A stretch of DNA of 64,000 bases from IMG/VR virus record IMGVR_UViG_3300031673_011235, positions 1-64,000 of that record, one strand, 5' to 3'. Source of the stretch: a virus. The notes under the pieces were generated by a model that saw only the letters and a program-made list of their open reading frames with translations, did not search any database and had not been told where the DNA came from. Both the position numbers and the translations under genes were made by a program. Within the stretch, counting starts at the first letter, position 1; each line of letters starts with the position of its first letter. This document shows, piece after piece, positions 52,974 through 61,094 of this stretch.

Positions 52974-53049
52974 AATATGGTGTGAGTATTGAGACATGCT
53001 CGATGCAGGTTAAACTCCTACCTTGGGCATGTCTCATCCACACCATATT
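52974..53049 (+). ncRNA. Strong intergenic hairpin element
   Basis: AATATGGTGTG (52974-52984) pairs with CACACCATATT (53039-53049). After a 6x3 internal loop, GAGACATGC (52991-52999) pairs with GCATGTCTC (53027-53035), with a further AGGT/ACCT inside the loop. Twenty perfect pairs in two stems. There is no T tract, so it is not a simple terminator. Not a tRNA. Followed 24 bases later by a TGGTATAAGA promoter motif. Possible RNA element, processing site or replication signal. Confidence 0.6.
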
Positions 53050-53072
53050 GTTATATACTATATTTAATTTTA

Positions 53073-53082
53073 TGGTATAAGA
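53073..53082 (+). promoter_or_regulatory. TGGTATAAGA promoter-like motif 5
   Basis: Exact decamer, preceded by TTTTA, 45 bases upstream of the ATG at 53127, which has an AGGAG site. Confidence 0.65.
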
Positions 53083-53126
53083 ACAAAGTATTATATAATT
53101 CTATTTTATATTTTAGGAGAAAATAT

Positions 53127-53498
53127 ATGGAGACCCTTAAACAACTTATGGAATATGATAGCATGGCTCAAAGGGTAATTAAAAGATGGGAAAGTGATCC
53201 GCTCTACAGGCAAAAACAACCGATTGCAAAGTATTTAAATACTCTCACAGATTTTGTTACTAATCATATTGCTAAAATTTATTATCTTTTAGACAATCAC
53301 ATTGAAGACGAAGATGGAAAACCAGTATCATTGTATCAAGCAACTATGAAATTATCTTTATTAAGATCGATAAGAAAAGTTGCAATAAAAGAAAACAAAC
53401 AGGAAATTGTAGACAAACTAACTCCCGTCATCAAAGACTTTGAAACTAAAATTGAGGAAAAATCAAAAGAGGTGAAATTATTAAAACCAAAACAATAA
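53127..53498 (+). CDS. Hypothetical helical protein, 123 aa
   Basis: Start at ATG 53127 chosen for the AGGAG site (53116-53120); an earlier in-frame start would run through the hairpin and promoter motif. Long helices with Lys/Glu pattern, ending EKSKEVKLLKPKQ. First gene of an operon of nucleic-acid genes. No family recognised. Confidence 0.65.
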   Translation: METLKQLMEYDSMAQRVIKRWESDPLYRQKQPIAKYLNTLTDFVTNHIAKIYYLLDNHIEDEDGKPVSLYQATMKLSLLRSIRKVAIKENKQEIVDKLTPVIKDFETKIEEKSKEVKLLKPKQ

Positions 53499-53499
53499 T

Positions 53500-54246
53500 A
53501 TGGATATCTTTCCCATAGCATCCAGCTCGGAAGGCAACGTTACTTGGATTAAAACGACACAAACTAGTATTTTAATAGATTGTGGTGTTACATTAAAAAA
53601 AGTAGGATCAACCATTGGCGACGCGAGTTTAGACGCTATTTTTTTAACACATGAACATTCGGATCATATAAAAGGTGCTGGACCTGTAGCCAGGAAATAC
53701 CACATTCCAGTTTATATACATCAATATTCGTATACGAGTAAACAGAGGCTGTTTAATGATTGTGACATAAATTATTTAAATCCATCGATTCCAGTTATAA
53801 TCGGTGATTTAACAATTACCCCATTTAGTACTAAACACGATTGTATGTACTCCTTTGGTTTTGTAATTGAAGAAAAAGATGGACCTATTTTATGTTATTT
53901 AACAGACACCGGAATGGTCACAAAATTAATGATGGAAAAAATAAAAAAATGTGATACATTTTTTATAGAAGCAGATTATGATGAAGAAGAGTTGGCAAAA
54001 TACGCGGGTTATCCCGACGAATTAAAAGAGCGTATTGCCAGCAATGTTGGCCATTTAAGTAATCAGCAGACAATAGAATTATTGAAAACATTAGATATAG
54101 ATAAAATAAAAAAAATAATTATTGGGCATTTAAGTCCCAGAACCAACTCACCAGCAACTATAAACAAACTACTAGTAAAAAATTTTCCGGACTATTTGGA
54201 CAAGTTCGAACTAGCCCCGCTGACAAAAGCTATTACGATTATATGA
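53500..54246 (+). CDS. Metallo-beta-lactamase-fold hydrolase (YycJ/WalJ-like)
   Basis: 248 aa. The zinc motif is THEHSDHIKG (H-x-H-x-D-H), with later ligands H in STKHDC, D in YLTDTG and H in IIGHLSPR. Begins ASSSEGNVTWI, then ILIDCG as in WalJ-type proteins. Members act as nucleases or phosphodiesterases in DNA maintenance. It sits just before an exonuclease and a recombinase, so a role in replication or recombination is likely. Confidence 0.82.
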   Translation: MDIFPIASSSEGNVTWIKTTQTSILIDCGVTLKKVGSTIGDASLDAIFLTHEHSDHIKGAGPVARKYHIPVYIHQYSYTSKQRLFNDCDINYLNPSIPVIIGDLTITPFSTKHDCMYSFGFVIEEKDGPILCYLTDTGMVTKLMMEKIKKCDTFFIEADYDEEELAKYAGYPDELKERIASNVGHLSNQQTIELLKTLDIDKIKKIIIGHLSPRTNSPATINKLLVKNFPDYLDKFELAPLTKAITII

Positions 54247-54596
54247 TAATAAAAACTTTTTCTAAACACGTGGTTGCTATACCGAGAGATACAGACATTC
54301 CCTATATTCCAGAACATACTCCCGGCAAAAAAGGTTTAAAAATATATGAAATTCCAGCCACATCTGTGGTGTTGGTGGAAGAACGAAAATATAAAAAAAC
54401 TAAAGAAGAATATGAAGCAGTAATAAAAATATATTGTGGCCACAGTATTTATCCATTCCAAATAGGGGCTATGATAGATTATTTAACAGCACTGTCAGTT
54501 GAATTCAAACCAACATTAGAAATAGCAGAATGTGATAATTTAAAATTTCTGAATAAGCTGGATAAATTTGTTCAGATATACAACCATAATCTTTAA
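54243..54596 (+). CDS. Hypothetical 117-aa protein
   Basis: ATG overlaps the preceding TGA (ATGATA). Alpha/beta; IYCGHSIYPFQIGAMIDYLT is the most conserved-looking segment. Not recognised. Between a nuclease-like and an exonuclease gene. Confidence 0.6.
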   Translation: MIIKTFSKHVVAIPRDTDIPYIPEHTPGKKGLKIYEIPATSVVLVEERKYKKTKEEYEAVIKIYCGHSIYPFQIGAMIDYLTALSVEFKPTLEIAECDNLKFLNKLDKFVQIYNHNL

Positions 54597-54609
54597 ACCA
54601 TATGTATAA

Positions 54610-55308
54610 GTGTTTAAATCATCCGATTTTCTCAAACCACAAGACGCTTTAGTGGTATTTGATATTGAAACAATTCCACAAACAATACTTACTAAAACTC
54701 AAACTTATGAACTTGAAAAAAGATTTAAAAAAAGTCGTTTATTTGAACAAGTTTTAAAAACCGAAATAGACCTGGCACAAGCGACAATCTCCGCTAAAAA
54801 ACAATTTATGGCGGTATCTCCATATTTCGGAGAAATAATTTGTATTGGATTATACTGGCCCGAGTCGGATCGTCAAGAAGTTTTAATTGGTAACGAGGCG
54901 GACATTTTAAGAAAATTTTGGGACAGGATAAACGCCAATGATTTTTCTGGAAATTTTATAACTTTTAATGGATTAAGTTTTGATGTGCCGTTTATTATTA
55001 GACGAAGCATGAAACATAAAATACTTCCAACTAATGAAAAATTTTTAGATACATATAGATTTCAAAAGCAACCGCACCGAGATGTATATTTAATGATTAC
55101 TGGTTATGACAGGGATTTTCCTTGTAATTTAGATTTAGCCTGTGATACTTATGATATCCCGTCACCTAAACATGGTGAGGTAAGAGCCGATAATGTATAT
55201 GAGTATTATTTAAAAGGAGAAATACAAAAGATAGCTGACTATTGTTTAAGGGATGTTATCTCAACATACCAATTATTCGAAGTAGCCAGAAAATACATTT
55301 ACATTTAA
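54610..55308 (+). CDS. DEDDy 3'-5' exonuclease, PolB-related
   Basis: 232 aa from GTG 54610. Exo I is VVFDIETIP (D-x-E), exo II is ITFNGLSFDVPFI and exo III is YCLRDVISTYQLF (Y-x3-D). This matches the family of predicted 3'-5' exonucleases related to the PolB proofreading domain. It may trim ends or work with the recombination genes downstream. No ribosome site is obvious. Confidence 0.82.
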   Translation: MFKSSDFLKPQDALVVFDIETIPQTILTKTQTYELEKRFKKSRLFEQVLKTEIDLAQATISAKKQFMAVSPYFGEIICIGLYWPESDRQEVLIGNEADILRKFWDRINANDFSGNFITFNGLSFDVPFIIRRSMKHKILPTNEKFLDTYRFQKQPHRDVYLMITGYDRDFPCNLDLACDTYDIPSPKHGEVRADNVYEYYLKGEIQKIADYCLRDVISTYQLFEVARKYIYI

Positions 55309-55321
55309 CCATTAATAAAAA

Positions 55322-56263
55322 TTGTCACTATTTCAAAAAGCCAGCCAAACCCCAAGACGTTTGAAGGCTTATATTTATGGGGAAAGCGGTACCGGTAAAA
55401 CTGTAACTTCACTCCAATTCCCAAACCCAGTCGTAGTAGACATGGAACGAGGAACGGAACATTATGCGGGCACTGGAAAATTTAAGTTTGATGTTCTTCG
55501 AACAACCAGTCCTACTACAGTAAAACAAGCTATTGATGAACTAATAAAAGAACCATTAGATTATAAAACACTAGTTATTGATCCTATAACTGTCTTTTAT
55601 GACCAGGTTATGGATCAACACATACTACGTAAAAGAAAACGTAGCGGCAACCCAAGCGATACGCTCGCCCCATTAGACTATAAACCTATTCACGGCGAAA
55701 TGAAAAACTTCATTAACAAGTTAATTGCTTTGGACATGAATATAATTATTACCGCCCATTCAGCCACTATGTATTCTAACGATCCTGGTGAGTTCATGAA
55801 AATTGTAGGAACAAAGCCGGACGGCTATAAAAAATTACCGTATATGATGGACGTAGTTCTTGAACTAACAATAGCTAAAGATGGTAAAAGAATCGCGAAC
55901 GTTATAAAAGATAGAACCAATAAATTACCGGACCAGTTTGAATTCACCTACAACAAAATGGCAGAATACTTTGGTATAGATGAATTAGAACGTTCACCAG
56001 TTCAGTTTACCGCAGAACAGGCCTTGGAACAATTGCAAGAAAGAAACTTTGAAATAGTATTAGATGGAAAAACATTAAAAACAGCCGGGGTCACGGCTGA
56101 AACATTAACGGCAATAAATGACATTACGAAAACTTTAAATATTAAACCTGTTGAGATTCTGGATAAACTACAAGCCGATTACGGTGTACAAAGTTTGTTA
56201 GCTCTCAAGGAGGATGAAGCCGTATTATTATTACATGACATAAAAAACACTAACCAAGCATAA
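55322..56263 (+). CDS. Sak4-like RecA-type ATPase (AAA_24), recombination
   Basis: 313 aa from TTG 55322. Walker A is YGESGTGKT (about residues 17-25), then NPVVVDMERGTEHYAG and Walker B LVIDPITVFYDQ (about 79-90). IIITAHSATM resembles the sensor strand. Matches short phage Sak4 proteins that act as single-strand annealing or recombinase paralogues. The C-terminal 90 residues are helical. Next to a DUF669-like SSB candidate, as in many phages. Confidence 0.8.
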   Translation: MSLFQKASQTPRRLKAYIYGESGTGKTVTSLQFPNPVVVDMERGTEHYAGTGKFKFDVLRTTSPTTVKQAIDELIKEPLDYKTLVIDPITVFYDQVMDQHILRKRKRSGNPSDTLAPLDYKPIHGEMKNFINKLIALDMNIIITAHSATMYSNDPGEFMKIVGTKPDGYKKLPYMMDVVLELTIAKDGKRIANVIKDRTNKLPDQFEFTYNKMAEYFGIDELERSPVQFTAEQALEQLQERNFEIVLDGKTLKTAGVTAETLTAINDITKTLNIKPVEILDKLQADYGVQSLLALKEDEAVLLLHDIKNTNQA

Positions 56264-56271
56264 TTAAAGAC

Positions 56272-56685
56272 ATGAATAAAATCTTTAATTTCAAAACTAT
56301 AAAAGATCCATTTGCACCACTTCCTGAAGATAGATATCTGGTAGAAGTGGTAGACGTTCAACAAACACTAAATAAAAACGATGATATAATGTTTAACATT
56401 AGATTCAAAGTATTAAAACCCGAGGAATTTGCCAATAGAGTGCTGTGGGCAAATATGTCGTTGGGTGACGATTCTATTAGCTTTTTTAAACGTTTCTTGG
56501 ACGCGGTAGGAAGTACCCTTACAGACGGGGAGGATGTTACCCCGGACCAGATTGTACCTGATTTAATCGGTAGAAAGGCCACTTGTTTTGTTCAGATAGG
56601 AAAAATTCCAGGTACTGAAAAATTAAAAAATGAATTAAGACATTGGGAAAAAACAACAGAAGAAAATATTGATCTCTTAAGTTAA
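56272..56685 (+). CDS. DUF669-like protein, possible ssDNA-binding protein
   Basis: 137 aa. The beginning, DPFAPLPEDRYLVEVVDVQQ, followed by NIRFKVLKPEEFANRVLWAN, matches the pattern of DUF669-type phage proteins that accompany Sak4 and are thought to bind single-stranded DNA. Acidic end (EENIDLLS) like SSB tails. Confidence 0.7.
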   Translation: MNKIFNFKTIKDPFAPLPEDRYLVEVVDVQQTLNKNDDIMFNIRFKVLKPEEFANRVLWANMSLGDDSISFFKRFLDAVGSTLTDGEDVTPDQIVPDLIGRKATCFVQIGKIPGTEKLKNELRHWEKTTEENIDLLS

Positions 56686-56728
56686 TTATATTAATTAAAC
56701 CAATAATAAATTATGAGGAACTTGCAAC

Positions 56729-57064
56729 ATGAAAAAAAGTAGAACAAGATGGACAGAGGAAGAGGACACCAAGCTGATCAATTTTGCAGCCAAACATCGA
56801 ATCATAGATGTCGATAGATGGATACCTAAGAATCTCCCAGGTCGTAGTATTACAGCCTGCCGTGCACGCATTTACGCCAGATACAAATATATTAAAATGC
56901 GTCAGTCGTGGACTTCGGAAATGAGAGAAAAGGTGCTTACCTTAAATATACAGAATAGTGCCAAGATCATTTCCGCGGCTGCCAAACTTTCGACTATAGA
57001 TGAAAAGCCAGTATTTTTAAGCGGTGGGGCAGTCATCGCCCAATACTATCATATAACAATTTAA
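56729..57064 (+). CDS. SANT/Myb-like DNA-binding protein, 111 aa
   Basis: Contains the Myb-type Trp helix RTRWTEEEDTKLINFAAKHR and RWIPKNLPGRSITACRARIY (residues 3-50), with a possible second repeat starting QSWTSEMREK. The Trp-to-Trp spacing fits a SANT domain. Likely DNA-binding, perhaps transcriptional control. Confidence 0.65.
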   Translation: MKKSRTRWTEEEDTKLINFAAKHRIIDVDRWIPKNLPGRSITACRARIYARYKYIKMRQSWTSEMREKVLTLNIQNSAKIISAAAKLSTIDEKPVFLSGGAVIAQYYHITI

Positions 57065-57082
57065 AATGAAAGGATTACACAC

Positions 57083-57532
57083 ATGTTAAACCAGTACAAA
57101 TTTAGGATAGCCAAACTGTTGTCTGGACGAAAAATCCAACCAGCTTGGTTTTACCATGTGTTCGTCGCAAAGGTTGGTAAAAATCGCGTACAATTGATAC
57201 CGAGGAAAATAGCGATTAATCAATGTCGCTATTCGTGGTCTTCTGTTGAAGGCCATTTTGCCACCATTGCCGTTGCTCAAGATGGAACAATTGGATTTGT
57301 TATCTGTAGCAACAATGATCAATATCATAAGGCCCACGGACGTATTAAAGCATTAGCTAAATTAAATGCCGCCGCTAAGTTGGGGACGCCAGTCTTTGGT
57401 CCTGATAATTTTCACGAACATTCGCCACACAAATTAAAAACTGACAATTTAAGAAAATTTATGGCGGAAGAACTAACCATATTTTTAGAAAATGGTAATA
57501 AACGACGATCTGCTAAATCTGGGTCCGAATGA
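57083..57532 (+). CDS. Hypothetical basic protein, 149 aa
   Basis: AAAGGATT upstream. Beta-rich first half, RIAKLLSGRKIQPAWFYHVF, and helical Lys/Ala-rich end. No motif recognised; overlaps the next gene by 41 bases. Confidence 0.6.
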   Translation: MLNQYKFRIAKLLSGRKIQPAWFYHVFVAKVGKNRVQLIPRKIAINQCRYSWSSVEGHFATIAVAQDGTIGFVICSNNDQYHKAHGRIKALAKLNAAAKLGTPVFGPDNFHEHSPHKLKTDNLRKFMAEELTIFLENGNKRRSAKSGSE

Positions 57533-58022
57533 ACTTCCTATAAAATTAGATTTAATACAAGATAATGATATCACAACCTCTTCGAACGATATTGTTCTTA
57601 ACGGCGACATAGCCAAAAACACCTTAGACTCTATTACAGAACTGAAAAATTTAGCAGACACTTTCAACTACATGACAACAGCAGCCACTTCTGGCGTATA
57701 TTCTTACACTACAACAAGTACCCAAACATCTGAACCTCAAAAATATGAAACTGAGATTACTGAAAAAAGAATAGAAGAATGCATAGACGCTATTCAAAAA
57801 ATTAGATGGGCAATTATAGCTAAAAGTAATAAGTCAGAAATGATAGAGTTGGCTGGAAGATTGGAACAAGCTAAAGATATTTTACAAATTGTTCCCAAAC
57901 TGTTGCAAGAAATAAAGGAAATTCCATCATATTGGACAGAATCACTGCCAGGGCGTTTCACGCCAACTACCTATACAACACAACAACCAGAAAGTGGAAA
58001 AATAACTCCAACAAAACCTTGA
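57492..58022 (+). CDS. Hypothetical 176-aa protein
   Basis: ATG 57492 lies in the end of the preceding gene. Acidic/Asn-rich N terminus, Thr/Ser-rich middle (SYTTTSTQTSEPQK), then a helical region and a Pro/Thr-rich tail. The TGA overlaps the -35 of the tRNA promoter. Function unknown. Confidence 0.6.
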   Translation: MVINDDLLNLGPNELPIKLDLIQDNDITTSSNDIVLNGDIAKNTLDSITELKNLADTFNYMTTAATSGVYSYTTTSTQTSEPQKYETEITEKRIEECIDAIQKIRWAIIAKSNKSEMIELAGRLEQAKDILQIVPKLLQEIKEIPSYWTESLPGRFTPTTYTTQQPESGKITPTKP

Positions 58023-58047
58023 CATTGTCTTTAAAAAGTTGTATATT
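58019..58047 (+). promoter_or_regulatory. Promoter TTGACA-N17-TATATT for the tRNA region
   Basis: -35 58019-58024, -10 58042-58047, spacer 17. The predicted start near 58054 is inside the 5' arm of the terminator at 58049, the same arrangement as at 49143-49203. Confidence 0.75.
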
Positions 58048-58048
58048 A

Positions 58049-58088
58049 AATAAGCCCGTGAATTATATTTACGGGCTTATTCTTTTTT
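58049..58088 (+). terminator. Rho-independent terminator abutting tRNA-Leu
   Basis: AATAAGCCCGT (58049-58059) / ACGGGCTTATT (58071-58081), 11 perfect pairs, loop of 11, then CTTTTTT. Its T tract touches the first base of the tRNA gene. Confidence 0.85.
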
Positions 58089-58172
58089 ACCCTTGTGGTG
58101 AAAATGGCATACACATAGCGCTTAGAACGCTAGGGATTAGGTTCCATGTAGGTTCAAGTCCTACCAAGGGTA
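58089..58172 (+). tRNA. tRNA-Leu (anticodon TAG)
   Basis: 84 nt. Acceptor stem ACCCTTG / CAAGGGT; anticodon stem TAGCG / CGCTA, loop CTTAGAA with TAG anticodon; T arm GTAGG-TTCAAGT-CCTAC. A long variable arm (class II) fits Leu. The 3' CCA is not encoded. Reads CUA-type Leu codons. Confidence 0.92.
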
Positions 58173-58199
58173 TCAAGATAAACAAAATAAAGGAAAAAT

Positions 58200-58280
58200 A
58201 TGAAAAATAAACCAAAACTTAAAAAAATAGATTTCTCTCTTAGAAAAGAATGTGAACATCCACATTTAAAAGAAGCATAA
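58200..58280 (+). CDS. Possible 26-aa peptide between the tRNA genes
   Basis: AAAGGAAAAAT supplies a ribosome site before the ATG; the frame encodes a Lys-rich short peptide ending LKEA. It lies between the two tRNAs, so it may be a chance frame. Confidence 0.3.
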   Translation: MKNKPKLKKIDFSLRKECEHPHLKEA

Positions 58281-58290
58281 TAAACAAAAA

Positions 58291-58372
58291 GTCGGAGTGG
58301 TGGAACTGGCATACACATGAGCCTTAAGAGTTCACGCCTTATGGATTGAGGGTTCGACTCCCTCCTCCGATA
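58291..58372 (+). tRNA. tRNA-Leu (anticodon TAA)
   Basis: 82 nt. Acceptor GTCGGAG / CTCCGAT with a G-T first pair; anticodon stem TGAGC / GTTCA (one G-T), loop CTTAAGA with TAA anticodon; T arm GAGGG-TTCGACT-CCCTC; class II variable arm. No encoded CCA. Reads UUA, a common Leu codon in this AT-rich genome. Confidence 0.92.
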
Positions 58373-58398
58373 TTAAAAATATAACCAAAAATAATAAA

Positions 58399-59055
58399 AT
58401 GTCTAAATTTGCGATTTTTATCCCGACCATTAACAGAAAAGATTTGTTAGAAGAATCAATGTTAACACTGCTGCCACAAATGCAACAAGTAGAATATTTA
58501 CAAATTCTCGACAATGGCCAACAAAAAATACTTTGTGAACATCCAAAAGTTTTATTAGAAAATAGATCCCAGAACATAGGGGTCCAGGCAAGTTGGAATT
58601 TTGGCATCAAGTATGCTTTTGATCGAGACATTGATTTTTTATTTTCCCTTAACGACGATATTATTTTAAATCCTATACAACTTCCCGAAATGATAGATGT
58701 GGTAGAAAACAATCAGGACAAATGGCTTTATGTTGGCCCTTACTACTGGTCGGTTTGGTGCATTAGTAGACTTGGAGCGTCCGCAATGGAATATGCTCCA
58801 GGTAAATACTTCGATGAAAATTTTTACCCTGCTTATTTTGAAGATAATGATTTTCATTGGAGAATGAGGTTGCTAGACGAAACTAAATATCTGGGAAATG
58901 TTTCTATTTTTACTCCAAAAATATGTAGAAACTCTATGAGTTTAAAAAAAGATCCAACACTGAATAGTACGTTTCAGCAAAACAAATTATATTACATACA
59001 AAAATGGGGAGGAGAGCCCGGCAGAGAAAAATTTAAAACACCATTTAATAAATAA
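58399..59055 (+). CDS. GT-A glycosyltransferase, 218 aa
   Basis: Begins with the nucleotide-binding strand AIFIPTINRKDLLEESM. QNIGVQASWNFGIKYAF and FSLNDDIIL (metal motif N-D-D) follow, with EDNDFHWRMRL near the acceptor site, typical of family 2-like transferases. First gene after the tRNAs in the dTDP-sugar cluster; may use dTDP-rhamnose. Confidence 0.75.
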   Translation: MSKFAIFIPTINRKDLLEESMLTLLPQMQQVEYLQILDNGQQKILCEHPKVLLENRSQNIGVQASWNFGIKYAFDRDIDFLFSLNDDIILNPIQLPEMIDVVENNQDKWLYVGPYYWSVWCISRLGASAMEYAPGKYFDENFYPAYFEDNDFHWRMRLLDETKYLGNVSIFTPKICRNSMSLKKDPTLNSTFQQNKLYYIQKWGGEPGREKFKTPFNK

Positions 59056-59930
59056 TGAAAAAAATTTTAGTTACTGGAGCGGCCGGCCTATTAGGACAAT
59101 ATTTAGTATATAATTTATTTAAGGATTATGCTGTGCTTGGAATAGACGCTGCCCCTAACCCTTTTAAACTTAAACATAATTTTAATTATGTTAAACATAA
59201 TTTAATAAATAAAGATAAAACTTTAACATTAATAAACGAATTTCAGCCTAACGCGGTATTTAACTGCGCGGCATTTACTGATGTGGACGCGTGCGAACAA
59301 TATCGGGCATTAGCCTCTCAACTAAATACTGAAATTGTTGAAATTTTAAACGAGTCCAATGTTAAAAAAATTATACATTATTCAACCGACTATATTTTTG
59401 GTAACCAAAATTCCGGACCTTATTCAGAATTAGATGCTCCAGGACCTTTAAATTTTTATGGTCAAACTAAACTAGAAAGCGAAGAAATAATAAAAAAATC
59501 AAACAAGCCCTACTGTATAATAAGAACTAATGGGTTATTCGGTAAAGGGGCAAAGACGAGATCAAATTTTGTAAGCTGGGTTAAACAAACACTTGATGCA
59601 AAAAAAGAAATTTTAGTTCCTTATGATCAATTTTATAATCCAATACACGCTGGAAATTTAGCGGAAGCGTCAATAGAACTTATGAAAACATCTTATAATG
59701 GAATAATAAATGTCGCTGGCAGATCATATATTTCTAAATATGAGGCCGCGATTGTAATTGCCGATCATTTTAATTTAATTGATGAATTAGTTATACCTGT
59801 TACAACAGAACAATTAAATCAAAAAGCCAAGAGACCATTAAATGGCGGATTAAAAATAGATTTGGCGCATAGTTTTTTACAAACAAAACTAGAAAACTTT
59901 CCAACCAGTTTAAAAACTAGACAAATATAA
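59055..59930 (+). CDS. rmlD: dTDP-4-dehydrorhamnose reductase
   Basis: 291 aa. NAD(P)-binding ILVTGAAGLLGQYLV (G-x-x-G-x-x-G), catalytic YGQTK (Y-x-x-x-K), and NCAAFTDVDACEQ, typical of RmlD. Catalyses the last step of dTDP-L-rhamnose synthesis. One-base overlap with the upstream and downstream genes. Confidence 0.88.
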   Translation: MKKILVTGAAGLLGQYLVYNLFKDYAVLGIDAAPNPFKLKHNFNYVKHNLINKDKTLTLINEFQPNAVFNCAAFTDVDACEQYRALASQLNTEIVEILNESNVKKIIHYSTDYIFGNQNSGPYSELDAPGPLNFYGQTKLESEEIIKKSNKPYCIIRTNGLFGKGAKTRSNFVSWVKQTLDAKKEILVPYDQFYNPIHAGNLAEASIELMKTSYNGIINVAGRSYISKYEAAIVIADHFNLIDELVIPVTTEQLNQKAKRPLNGGLKIDLAHSFLQTKLENFPTSLKTRQI

Positions 59931-60661
59931 TGAAAGGTATCGTATTAGCGGGCGGTTTAGGGACCAGGTTGTTCCCATTAACCAAAATAACAAATAAACA
60001 TTTGTTACCAATATATAATAAACCTATGATTTATTATGCTATTCAAACACTAGTAAATTCAGGCATAAATGATATTATGGTAGTTATTGGAGGAAACCAC
60101 GCGGGAGATTTTTTAAAACTATTAAGAAATGGTGAAGAGTTTGGATTAAAAAGATTACAATATACCTACCAAGAAAAAGAAGGTGGTATAGGTGAAGCAC
60201 TCGCCCTGTGTGAAGATTTTGTTGGAAACAATAATGTTTTAGTTATGCTCGGAGATAATATTGTTGAGGAGAACTTTAAAACTAAAGTTATTGAATTTGA
60301 TACTACCGGAACGGCCCACGTGTTTTTAAAAGAGGTTGACAATCCACATGAATATGGAGTTGCAGAATTTGACCATACGAATAAAAATATTATCGGCATA
60401 GCAGAAAAACCACAACAGCCTAAATCTAATTTTATAGTTACCGGTATCTATATGTATGATCCACAAGTATTCGATTTCTTAAAAAACTTAAAATATTCAG
60501 AAAGAAGCGAACTTGAAATCACCGATATAAATAATGTGTACCTGGAACTGGATTCCTTGGCACATTCAATTTTATCCGGTTATTGGATAGATGCTGGAGA
60601 ATCAATCTTAGCTTATAACAGCGCAATCCAGTTTATGAAAAACAAAGCACAGAATGAATAA
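59930..60661 (+). CDS. rmlA: Glucose-1-phosphate thymidylyltransferase, short form
   Basis: 243 aa. The signature GLGTRLFPLTKITNKHLLPI is followed by YWIDAGESILAYNSA near the end. Makes dTDP-glucose from glucose-1-phosphate and dTTP. Shorter than typical RmlA (about 290 aa) by a C-terminal stretch that in the long form helps dimer and allosteric contacts. Overlaps rmlC by 8 bases. Confidence 0.85.
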   Translation: MKGIVLAGGLGTRLFPLTKITNKHLLPIYNKPMIYYAIQTLVNSGINDIMVVIGGNHAGDFLKLLRNGEEFGLKRLQYTYQEKEGGIGEALALCEDFVGNNNVLVMLGDNIVEENFKTKVIEFDTTGTAHVFLKEVDNPHEYGVAEFDHTNKNIIGIAEKPQQPKSNFIVTGIYMYDPQVFDFLKNLKYSERSELEITDINNVYLELDSLAHSILSGYWIDAGESILAYNSAIQFMKNKAQNE

Positions 60662-61094
60662 AATTAAAACACAAAAATTAAAAATAGTTCCTGACGCCCG
60701 TGGGAGATTAGGTGAAATTTTGAGGAACGATAATCCGTTTTTCAAGAAGTTCGGCCAGGTTTATTTCACCACCGCTTATCCAGGCGTAGTCAAAGCCTGG
60801 CATAAGCACATGCTTCAAACAGATTGCATATGTTGTATAAGCGGAGATGTGAAATTAGTTCTTTATGACAATAAGGACGAATCATTTAAAACTTTTATTA
60901 TAGGTGAACACAACCCATTGCTAGTTCAAATTCCACCAGAAATTTGGCACGGTTTTAAAAATATAGGAACAAAGGACGCAATCGTTATAAATATTCCTGA
61001 CAAGCCGTACGACTATAAAAATCCCGACGAATACAGATTAACACCGCACCTTAATAGTATAATTATTTATAATTGGGACGAAAGAGATGAGTAA
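60654..61094 (+). CDS. rmlC: dTDP-4-dehydrorhamnose 3,5-epimerase-like cupin
   Basis: 146 aa. Cupin-type strands with VVKAWHKHM, and the RmlC-like SGDVKLVLYD and PEIWHGFKNIG (active-site His). Shorter than usual RmlC (about 180 aa), so a related epimerase is possible. Sits between rmlA and rmlB. Confidence 0.78.
   Translation: MNKIKTQKLKIVPDARGRLGEILRNDNPFFKKFGQVYFTTAYPGVVKAWHKHMLQTDCICCISGDVKLVLYDNKDESFKTFIIGEHNPLLVQIPPEIWHGFKNIGTKDAIVINIPDKPYDYKNPDEYRLTPHLNSIIIYNWDERDE

Noticed and set aside
52978-53046. tRNA-like fold ending in CACACCA
   Set aside because: TGGTGTG/CACACCA gives a 7-bp stem, but no T arm; the interior is a simple two-stem hairpin.
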